The position numbers and the translations under genes are program-made. The notes beneath the pieces were generated by a model. The model ran no database searches. It was not told where the DNA came from and saw nothing but the letters and a program-made list of their open reading frames with translations. Positions 1 to 5,748 of a stretch of 6,551 nucleotides of DNA are shown here, one piece after another. Source of the stretch: Acetobacteraceae bacterium. GTDB lineage: Bacteria > Pseudomonadota > Alphaproteobacteria > Acetobacterales > Acetobacteraceae. How positions within the stretch are numbered: the first letter of the stretch is position 1; each line of letters opens with the position of its first letter. Location of the stretch: the NCBI GenBank assembly GCA_014377905.1, contig JACMOQ010000476.1, forward strand, positions 1-6,551. The letters are read 5' to 3'.

Positions 1-80
1 AGAAGTACGCTGACAAAACGCTGGCCGTTATCGAAGCCGCCTATCTGGTGAAGGCTAAGGAGCAATGCTTAGTAAAATAG
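1..80 (+). CDS. C-terminal end of an upstream gene, possibly a Gfo/Idh/MocA-family oxidoreductase (partial)
   Basis: Only the last 25 codons are visible, with the first full codon at position 3 and a TAG stop at 78-80. The readable tail includes DKTLAVIEAAYLVKAKEQ. It resembles the closing helix of Gfo/Idh/MocA-type NAD(P)-dependent sugar or inositol dehydrogenases, where a 'large hydrophobic-EA-AY-SA-xxG' pattern is common. That resemblance is from memory and rests on very few residues. The other two frames of this stretch hit stops, so this is the only frame that can be coding. The stop lies 24 bases before the permease start, in the same frame, which suggests the first visible member of the same operon. 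A dehydrogenase beside a carbohydrate ABC importer is a common arrangement. Any other protein with a similar C-terminal helix would fit equally well. Confidence 0.45.
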   Translation, partial: KYADKTLAVIEAAYLVKAKEQCLVK

Positions 81-104
81 TACCACGGGCACGCGGCAGG
101 TATT

Positions 105-1133
105 GTGAAAACGCGCATCTTCATTGGGTTTGTAGCGCCGTCGCTGCTCCTGATGTCGATTTTCATTGCCCTGCCGCTAATCGGCGTTTTCATCGAAAGC
201 TTCTACTCAACTCAGCCCGTATTCGAAACAGTGGAAGTGCAGTCATGCACGCCCGGTTTTACCGGCCAGGCCTGCACGACCGAAACAAAATCCCGCCCGC
301 GCTTCGATGCCAGCGGGGCGCCTATTATCGCAACCAGCTTTATCGGGGTGCAGGCCTATCGCGATTTGTTGCAACCCGACGCGGTGGTCCGCGCTTTTGG
401 ACCTGACGGCGGCGGCCTTTGGGCGCTGCTGTCAATCGATTTTTACGCGGCAGCGCGTTTCACCGTGACCTTCACCCTTATCACCCTTCCGCTGGTAATC
501 GGTTTCGGGTTGATGGTCGCACTTGCGGTCAACAACGTCACCCGGAAACTGCGCGGACTGGTGATTTTTGCGGCCCTGCTGCCTTTCATCATCACGCCGG
601 TGATTGGCGCGCTGTCTATTCGCTGGCTGTTCACTGGCGACGGCATCCTGACCGCCGCGATACGGTCGATATTTAACAGTAATATTTCGATGTTTGCGCA
701 AGGTTGGACTATTGAACTGCTCATGCTGACCTATCGTGTCTGGCATGTGGCACCGTTCGCTTTTGTGGTGTTTTATGCAGGGCTGCAAACGGTCGATCAG
801 GATACGCTTGAGTCCGCTATCGTTGATGGCGCGTCGCGTTGGGAACGGCTGCGCTGCGTGATCGTGCCGCATCTGATGCCGCTGATTGTGTTCGTGGCGT
901 TAATCCATTTGATGGATAGCTATCGGGTCTTCGAGGAGGTGGTTGGCTTTTCAAGCCAGGCGCACCGGATTTCCTTGCAGTTCCTAACGTTTAATTTTCT
1001 CACACCGGATCAGACCGGCAACCGCGCCATCACCCGGGCGGCCGCATCTTCGATGCTGACAATGGTGGGAATTGTGGTGCTATTGGTGCCGCTGATCACC
1101 CATGCCTGGCGCACCCAGCGGGGCCGGCGATGA
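105..1133 (+). CDS. ABC transporter permease, MalF/UgpA type (carbohydrate uptake family), 342 aa
   Basis: This is one of two inner-membrane subunits of a binding-protein-dependent ABC importer of the carbohydrate class. Hydrophobic segments fall at about residues 6-30, 119-142, 150-170, 203-227, 257-275 and 315-335, giving the usual six helices. The cytoplasmic coupling loop (EAA loop) that docks on the ATPase is at about 235-258, with E236, the DGA triplet at 241-243, I253 and P255 in the expected pattern. The start is GTG at 105, preceded by GGCAGG at 95-100; no in-frame ATG lies between the upstream stop and this codon. The first periplasmic loop (about 31-118) is longer than usual and carries cysteines at 48 and 57 plus a polar stretch. 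The 3' end overlaps the next permease gene by four bases (ATGA), which suggests translational coupling. The family is clear. The substrate is not, and no ATPase or binding protein is visible here. Confidence 0.93.
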   Translation: MKTRIFIGFVAPSLLLMSIFIALPLIGVFIESFYSTQPVFETVEVQSCTPGFTGQACTTETKSRPRFDASGAPIIATSFIGVQAYRDLLQPDAVVRAFGPDGGGLWALLSIDFYAAARFTVTFTLITLPLVIGFGLMVALAVNNVTRKLRGLVIFAALLPFIITPVIGALSIRWLFTGDGILTAAIRSIFNSNISMFAQGWTIELLMLTYRVWHVAPFAFVVFYAGLQTVDQDTLESAIVDGASRWERLRCVIVPHLMPLIVFVALIHLMDSYRVFEEVVGFSSQAHRISLQFLTFNFLTPDQTGNRAITRAAASSMLTMVGIVVLLVPLITHAWRTQRGRR

Positions 1134-2341
1134 TTACCGCGCGGGCATTGCGCACCCCGATTGGATTACAGATCGTGGTGGCCGCGTTCCTTGCCGTCTG
1201 GGTCGTGGCGGCTATGTTTCCACTGCTTTGGACCGCGGTGATGTCGTTCCGCGTACCGCTTGACGCGTTGTCTTCCGATCCGCTCGTGGTGCTACTGGGA
1301 CCGGCAACGCGGGCATCCGCGATGGGCATCTCGTGGCTCGACCTGCTGCTTGAAGTGGCGGCTGTCGTTGTGGTTTATCGGGTTACGTCCCGGGTCATGC
1401 GCCCGATGGCAGTGCAATATGCACCGTTCGGATATGTGCCATTGGGGTGGGCGCAAGCCGCGATCTGCTGCCTTGGGTTGGGGGCAATCATGCTGGTTGC
1501 GGTGGTGCCGATGTTGGCCCGCGGTCTCGACGCTGCATTGTTGTCGGTTCCGATCATTGGCCAGCTTGCAGTGCCTGCGATCGGCATCACGCTGGAGCAT
1601 TATCGCGCCGTCTGGATTACGCACCAATTCTACCATAATTTTCAAAATTCGCTTATCATCACTACCGGTGTGGTAACGGTGTCTCTGACCGTCGGTACGC
1701 TTGCCGGCTATGGGTTAGCACGATCGGGCGGACGGATGGCGTTCTGGATCCTGATGCTGGCGCTGGTGTTTCGCGCCTTGCCACATTCGGTGCTGGTAAC
1801 CGGCTATCTGCCGATGTTTCTTGGCTCTCGTGAGTTGCTTGCGCCGCTTTGGGCAGCCCCCGTCATCGGCACCGTGATGCACTGGTTCAGCGCCGCGCCG
1901 CCAACACTTTACGGCCAGCCTTGGGCGATCATCATCGTTTTGGTATCGATCAACCAACCCTTCACGATCTGGATGATGCGGTCGTTTTTTGATGGCATTC
2001 CGACCGAGCTTGACGAAGCCGCCCGCGTCGATGGTTGCACCCATTTTGAGGCGTTCTGGCGGGCGATCATTCCGGTGATGTGGCCTGGTGTGATCACCAC
2101 CGGATTGTTTTCCTTCCTGTTGGCATATAACGACTATCTCGTAACGTCGCTGCTGCTCGACGCGCAGTCGCAAACCATGGTGCCGGCAATCAGCCAGTTT
2201 CTTAACCGCGATACCAGTTCTGCCGACCAGATTGAGGCGATTGCCGCGGCGGTTTCCATCACCGCGCCGCTGTTCTTTCTGGTGATGGCGTTTCAACGAC
2301 AAATCGTATCGGGTCTGACCGCCGGTGCGGTGAAAGGCTAG
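1130..2341 (+). CDS. ABC transporter permease, MalG/UgpE type with a large extra membrane insert, 403 aa
   Basis: This is the second membrane subunit of the importer, pairing with the preceding permease. The first helix is at about 12-38. The conserved core resumes at LEHYRAVW (155-162) and NSL (173-175). Core helices follow at about 175-197, 203-228, 265-283, 321-337 and 371-388. The EAA loop is at 291-320, with E296, A297, A298 and D301-G302; the usual alanine after DG is cysteine 303. The C-terminus SGLTAGAVKG is typical of the MalG group. At 403 residues it is about 120 longer than a usual MalG-type subunit (roughly 280). Most of the excess lies at about 57-153, inside what is normally the first periplasmic loop, and includes two strongly hydrophobic stretches (71-85 and 109-130). 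A smaller excess lies around 231-262. The ATG at 1130 overlaps the upstream TGA stop, so translation is probably coupled. Substrate unknown. Confidence 0.92.
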   Translation: MITARALRTPIGLQIVVAAFLAVWVVAAMFPLLWTAVMSFRVPLDALSSDPLVVLLGPATRASAMGISWLDLLLEVAAVVVVYRVTSRVMRPMAVQYAPFGYVPLGWAQAAICCLGLGAIMLVAVVPMLARGLDAALLSVPIIGQLAVPAIGITLEHYRAVWITHQFYHNFQNSLIITTGVVTVSLTVGTLAGYGLARSGGRMAFWILMLALVFRALPHSVLVTGYLPMFLGSRELLAPLWAAPVIGTVMHWFSAAPPTLYGQPWAIIIVLVSINQPFTIWMMRSFFDGIPTELDEAARVDGCTHFEAFWRAIIPVMWPGVITTGLFSFLLAYNDYLVTSLLLDAQSQTMVPAISQFLNRDTSSADQIEAIAAAVSITAPLFFLVMAFQRQIVSGLTAGAVKG

Positions 2342-2350
2342 GGAGCAAAT

Positions 2351-2875
2351 ATGACCGAACAAGCCATTCTCACCCGCGACAACGATCTTTCTAAAACCGC
2401 CGAGACCATGCAGGTCATCGATGGCATGGTTGAGGGCCTTAACGCGCATAAAATTAACGGCATTGCCGAGTTCTTTCATGAGAGCTTTCATTGGTACGGC
2501 AATGCAGGCTGCGGCACCAAGAACGGGCTGCGTGAATTTCAAGAAAACTGGCAGCGCCCGTTTCAGGCAGCATTTTCCGATAAGGTTGCGGTCGACGAAG
2601 CACGGCTGTTCCAGGGCGAATGGGGCGCGGCGTTTGGCCGACAGGAAGCCGTGCATTCCGGCGAATTCATGGGCATCGCGCCAACCGGCAAGAAGGTCGA
2701 GATCCGCTACATGGACTTCTGGAAGGTCGTCGATGGCAAGATCGTCGACAACTGGGTCATGGTCGATTTCCCCCATGTGATGCGACAACTCGGTGTCGAT
2801 CCGTTCAACGGCATGGGTTGGGAAGAATATGACGCCGGGCGCAAAACACCGCCGCGCCCTGATCATAACAAATAG
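2351..2875 (+). CDS. SnoaL-like / NTF2-superfamily protein, single domain, 174 aa
   Basis: This small soluble protein has the pattern of the SnoaL-like branch of the NTF2 fold, a cone-shaped alpha+beta barrel used by polyketide cyclases, ester cyclases, ketosteroid isomerases and many uncharacterised enzymes. An N-terminal helical part (about 15-43) leads to FHESFHWYG (42-50). Strands follow, including the 'EFMGIAPTGKKVEIRYMDFW' type segment (105-124), then DGKIVDNWVMVD (128-139) and a final QLG (146-148). Polar residues that could line a pocket include H47, Y49, H102, D122, D133 and D139, but a catalytic set cannot be assigned. No signal peptide is seen, so it is probably cytoplasmic. GGAG at 2342-2345 lies just before the ATG. 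The gene follows the permease stop by nine bases and precedes a second SnoaL-type gene by eleven, so it belongs to the transporter operon. Actual reaction unknown; automated annotation would likely say 'ester cyclase' or 'NTF2 family'. Confidence 0.85.
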   Translation: MTEQAILTRDNDLSKTAETMQVIDGMVEGLNAHKINGIAEFFHESFHWYGNAGCGTKNGLREFQENWQRPFQAAFSDKVAVDEARLFQGEWGAAFGRQEAVHSGEFMGIAPTGKKVEIRYMDFWKVVDGKIVDNWVMVDFPHVMRQLGVDPFNGMGWEEYDAGRKTPPRPDHNK

Positions 2876-2886
2876 CAGGCAACCCA

Positions 2887-3861
2887 ATGTTGATGAACGG
2901 TTTCGACCCCCAATTCAAAACCCCCGAAGATTACATCATCGGAGTTACCAGGGAGATATGGGAAGATCGCGGCATTGCCACCCTGCACCGCTACTACGCG
3001 CCAACTATCCCGGTGCGCTCGCCATCCAGCGTGGTGGTCGGCAACCAGGGCGTCATTGGCGCCACAATGGCAACGCTCGCAGAATTCCCCGACCGCGCCT
3101 TGCTCGCTGAAGACGTGATCTGGTCGGACTATTCCGAAGGCGGCTTCCTGTCATCGCATCGCATCCTGTCCACAGCCACGCACCTTCACGATGGCGCCTA
3201 TGGCGCGGCAACCGGCAAATCACTACGCTATCGGATCATCGCTGATTGCGCGGCGCGTAACAACCAAATATACGATGAGTGGCTAATTCGCGACCAGGGC
3301 GCGATCGTGCGGCAAATGGGGTGGGAGGCGAAACAATTCGCAGCCGACCAGATCGCCCGCGAAGGCGGGCCGGTGCGTTGCACCCGCCCCTTCACCCCGG
3401 CGATTGACATTGCTGGGCCCTATCGTGGCACTGGTAACGATCATCTCACCGGCCAGCGCTATGCCGCGTTGCTGGGAGCCATTATGGCCGCTGATTTCGC
3501 AACAATCCCCCGCGAGTACGACCGCGCCACCCAGCTTGAACTGCCCGGCGGGGTAACCGCCTTTGGCCCATCTGCCGCCGATCAGTTCTGGCTCGGCCTG
3601 CGCGCCGCTGTTCCATCGGCCAGTTTCCAAATTCATCACCAGATCGGCCGGGACGATCCACTTTGCCCGCCGCGCGCTGCAATACGTTGGTCGTTGACCG
3701 GCAAGCATGATGGCTGGGGCGCGTTCGGTGCGCCATCCGGCGCCGATATCCACGTGATGGGTATCAGCCACGCTGAGTTCGGCCCACGAGGGCTGCGCCG
3801 CGAATTTGTGCTGTTCGATGAAACCGCAATCTGGAAACAGATCCTTCTCAAGACCGGATAG
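2887..3861 (+). CDS. Protein with two SnoaL-like / NTF2 domains, 324 aa
   Basis: Two NTF2-type domains appear to be joined in one chain. The first (about 12-150) shows the SnoaL layout: a helix with IWEDRG (24-29), YYAP (36-39), AEFPDR (65-70), the SHR motif at 90-92, an ATG-K turn near 108-111, then strands ending in IYDEWLIRDQG (128-138) and a closing RQMGW (142-146). The second (about 188-322) has a helical start, a WSLTGKHDGWGAFGAPSG region (268-285) and a final FVLFDETAIWKQ segment (307-318). H91, D120, W132 and D136 in the first domain and H274 and D275 in the second are plausible pocket residues; none can be called catalytic. ATG at 2887 is taken as the start because AGG at 2877-2879 is well spaced; a second in-frame ATG at 2893 is possible. 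No signal peptide. The ten-base gap to the cupin gene places it in the same operon. Function unknown. Confidence 0.83.
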   Translation: MLMNGFDPQFKTPEDYIIGVTREIWEDRGIATLHRYYAPTIPVRSPSSVVVGNQGVIGATMATLAEFPDRALLAEDVIWSDYSEGGFLSSHRILSTATHLHDGAYGAATGKSLRYRIIADCAARNNQIYDEWLIRDQGAIVRQMGWEAKQFAADQIAREGGPVRCTRPFTPAIDIAGPYRGTGNDHLTGQRYAALLGAIMAADFATIPREYDRATQLELPGGVTAFGPSAADQFWLGLRAAVPSASFQIHHQIGRDDPLCPPRAAIRWSLTGKHDGWGAFGAPSGADIHVMGISHAEFGPRGLRREFVLFDETAIWKQILLKTG

Positions 3862-3871
3862 GATAACGAAT

Positions 3872-4882
3872 ATGGCCAACCTGACTGATCGGATGATCCG
3901 CTATGCTGATTTAATCCCCTGCCGCAACGCGTTCATCGACACCCGATCGCCCGGGTCCGAAACCAAGGAGAACTTTACTCTGATCGGGCCAGGTGTGTCG
4001 GAAAATCCCGATCAGCACGTCCACATCGCCGAACCGCACGGTTTCAACATCGGCGGCGCCCGCCAGCCCGGCCGCTGCCTAAATTCCCAGCATAGCCACG
4101 AAACCGCTGAAGTTTTTATTGTCCACACAGGCAAATGGCGCTTCATGCTGGGCCAAAACGCTGACGAAGCCAGCATAGACCTGCGCCCTGGCGATGTGAT
4201 TTCCTTGCCACCACGGATGTTCCGTGGCTTCGAGAATGTTGGTAGCCGCAATAGCAACGACTTCCTGTTTGCCGTCCTCGGCGGGGATGATCCCGGCAAG
4301 GTCGTCTGGGCCCCAAACGTGTTCGACATGGCAAAGAAATATGGCCTTGTGCTGCTGGAAGGTGGCCGGTTGATCGATACCGTTAAAGGCGAAACGATTC
4401 CTAAAGGTGCTAAACGACAGGCACCGCCTTCCGATGCCGCCATCCGCAAGCTCGCCACCCCCACCCCCGAGCAAATGGCCGGCTGCGTGGTCCGCTATCG
4501 CGATCTGGTCGGCAATCCGGCATCAACGCTCGCGGGCCCCGGCATCGCCGATTGCCCTATCATCGTGCCCAAGGCAAGCAATGACGGCTTCCTGCCCGGC
4601 CCAATCACCGGCTGGTGGCCGCACGGCTTCAACATGCGCTGCCTAAAAATGCACAGCGGTGCCTCGGTCGCCTCCCATGTGCGGATGGAACCGGAGGTGA
4701 TTTTTGTTCATGCCGGGGCGCTCGAAGTTTCCACCCCGGATGGTTCGGTGCTGCTTGCAGCTGGTGACACTTTTACCACCCCGAAAGGCTCTGCACGGGC
4801 GTTTCGGGCGACGTCTTCAGATGGCTGTGTGGCCTATTTTACACGCGGGGGCGATGCGGGCGGGGAAGCAAATTTCAAGTAA
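3872..4882 (+). CDS. Two-domain cupin protein (bicupin), 336 aa
   Basis: This soluble protein has two beta-barrel cupin domains. In the first, motif 1 reads H74-x-H76-xxx-E80-(x6)-G87 and motif 2 starts at P106-G107-D108 and ends at N122, but the usual motif-2 histidine is arginine 118. In the second, motif 1 has G263, H269, E275 and G282, but the second histidine is R271; motif 2 (G298, P304, G306) has R309 where the histidine should be. Domain 1 therefore keeps three of four usual metal ligands and domain 2 keeps two. Two-domain cupins include dioxygenases, decarboxylases and isomerases of small acids, but none of these can be assigned. The start is ATG at 3872, with AGGA at 3860-3863 eight bases before it; the reading frame is open back to 3806, but that would overlap the previous gene and lacks cupin-like residues. 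It is the last gene of the operon and is followed by a stem-loop region. Confidence 0.85.
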   Translation: MANLTDRMIRYADLIPCRNAFIDTRSPGSETKENFTLIGPGVSENPDQHVHIAEPHGFNIGGARQPGRCLNSQHSHETAEVFIVHTGKWRFMLGQNADEASIDLRPGDVISLPPRMFRGFENVGSRNSNDFLFAVLGGDDPGKVVWAPNVFDMAKKYGLVLLEGGRLIDTVKGETIPKGAKRQAPPSDAAIRKLATPTPEQMAGCVVRYRDLVGNPASTLAGPGIADCPIIVPKASNDGFLPGPITGWWPHGFNMRCLKMHSGASVASHVRMEPEVIFVHAGALEVSTPDGSVLLAAGDTFTTPKGSARAFRATSSDGCVAYFTRGGDAGGEANFK

Positions 4883-4974
4883 AACCTTCTTTGTTTTAAA
4901 ATGGCTTGAGACGCGACCGGCAACAAAGTGTCAAAAAGTTCTTTTGGTGCTTTTTGTTTACAAAAAGAACAACC
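4883..4974. terminator. Convergent intergenic region with overlapping A/T-rich inverted repeats, probable two-way terminator
   Basis: This 92-base gap lies between two genes that face each other. CAAAAAG occurs at 4932-4938 and again at 4961-4967, with its reverse complement CTTTTTG between them at 4950-4956. The middle arm can pair with either outer copy, giving loops of 11 or 4 bases. A third pairing is GTTCTTTT (4938-4945) with AAAAGAAC (4963-4970). On the + strand the first hairpin is followed by only a short T run, and on the - strand there is no clean U-tract, so this is not a textbook intrinsic terminator. Position and symmetry still make a terminator that serves both operons the simplest reading. 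It could also be one copy of a dispersed intergenic repeat. Confidence 0.6.
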
Positions 4975-5748
4975 CTACCTCCCCGTCCACTTCGGCGCCC
5001 GCTTCTCAATGAACGAAGCCCTCCCCTCCGCCGCATCCTCGGTCAACGCCAGCGTGCCGATTTGCGCCTCCATGAACACCGCGGCATTGTCAAAGCCCAT
5101 ATCCTCTGTCTGCCGCATGGCGTATTTGCCGCGCCGGATCGATGTCGGGCTTTTGTCGAGCAATCGCGCCAGCAACCAATCCACCTTAGCATCCAATTCT
5201 TCGGGCGGCACGATGTAGTTGACCAGCCCGAGTTCAAGCGCCTCGGTCGCGTCAACCGGCTCCCCGGTCAAGGCCATTTCATAAAGCTTTCGGTTTGGAA
5301 TAATACGTTGCAATACCGCCATGATTTGCATCGGAAAAACCCCAATCTTGACCTCTGGCATGCCGAAGCGGGCCGTGTCTACCGCCACCGCCATGTCGCA
5401 CATCCCCAGCATCCCCAAGCCACCCGCCATGGCGTGCCCGTTGATCCTGGCCAGCAGCGGCAGGGTCAGATTGCGCGCCTGCTTCATCAACGCCACAAAC
5501 GGCACGCCAATTTTCGAGTAATCGTATTTGAAAGAACCAGACCCGGATGCCAGATCGGCCCCAGCGCAAAACGCTTTTTCGCCAGCACCGGTCAGCACCA
5601 CCGCGCGCATCTCGGGGTCAGTGGTTGCGGCTGCAAACCCGGCCATGATACCCGCGCACACGGCATCGTTCATTGCATTACGCCGCTCGGGCCGATTGAT
5701 GGTGATCCACATCACCAGACCGCGTTTTTCGACTAGGACTTCGGTCAT
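4975..5748 (-). CDS. Enoyl-CoA hydratase/isomerase family protein, LiuC-like, 257 aa
   Basis: This is a crotonase-fold enzyme acting on acyl-CoA thioesters. Visible landmarks are the NRPERRNAM segment (18-26), FCAGADL (60-66) and GHAMAGGLG (104-112), which form the CoA site and oxyanion hole, the MCD at 116-118, and FGMPEVKIG (128-136). E132 matches the second catalytic glutamate (Glu164 of rat mitochondrial hydratase), but the position of Glu144 is glycine 112. As I recall, bacterial methylglutaconyl-CoA hydratases of the LiuC type also lack this residue and share a C-terminus like FIEKRAPKW (247-255). That would mean hydration of 3-methylglutaconyl-CoA to HMG-CoA, which fits the HMG-CoA-lyase-type gene directly upstream. 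The length matches the family (about 260). The start at 5748 is chosen because the family homology begins there and the ATG overlaps the upstream stop (ATGA). A start at 5832 would add 28 residues that read as the antisense-like tail of the neighbour. No strong ribosome site is seen, which supports coupled translation. Confidence 0.9.
   Translation of the reverse strand: MTEVLVEKRGLVMWITINRPERRNAMNDAVCAGIMAGFAAATTDPEMRAVVLTGAGEKAFCAGADLASGSGSFKYDYSKIGVPFVALMKQARNLTLPLLARINGHAMAGGLGMLGMCDMAVAVDTARFGMPEVKIGVFPMQIMAVLQRIIPNRKLYEMALTGEPVDATEALELGLVNYIVPPEELDAKVDWLLARLLDKSPTSIRRGKYAMRQTEDMGFDNAAVFMEAQIGTLALTEDAAEGRASFIEKRAPKWTGR

Noticed and set aside
1715..2887. Open frame of 390 codons on the - strand opposite the second permease and the first SnoaL gene
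   Set aside because: It lies entirely antisense to two well-supported genes. Its translation is rich in His, Arg and Asp with no recognisable fold, as expected of a shadow frame in GC-rich DNA.
3806..3871. Earlier in-frame ATG for the cupin gene at 3806
   Set aside because: It would add 22 residues with no cupin-like character and overlap the previous gene by 56 bases. The ATG at 3872 has a well-placed AGGA and follows the previous stop by ten bases.
3283..3879. Open frame of 198 codons on the - strand opposite the tandem SnoaL gene
   Set aside because: It is antisense to a gene with two recognisable domains, shows no motif and has no operon partner on that strand.
3872..4882. Cupin-type DMSP lyase (DddQ/DddW/DddL-like) as the identity of the bicupin
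   Set aside because: Those are single-cupin enzymes with an intact metal-ligand set. This protein has two cupin domains with arginines at ligand positions, so nothing supports the assignment.
4906..5736. Open frame of 276 codons on the + strand across the hydratase gene
   Set aside because: It is antisense to a clear crotonase-family gene, its translation is His/Arg-rich with no domain, and it begins inside the stem-loop region.
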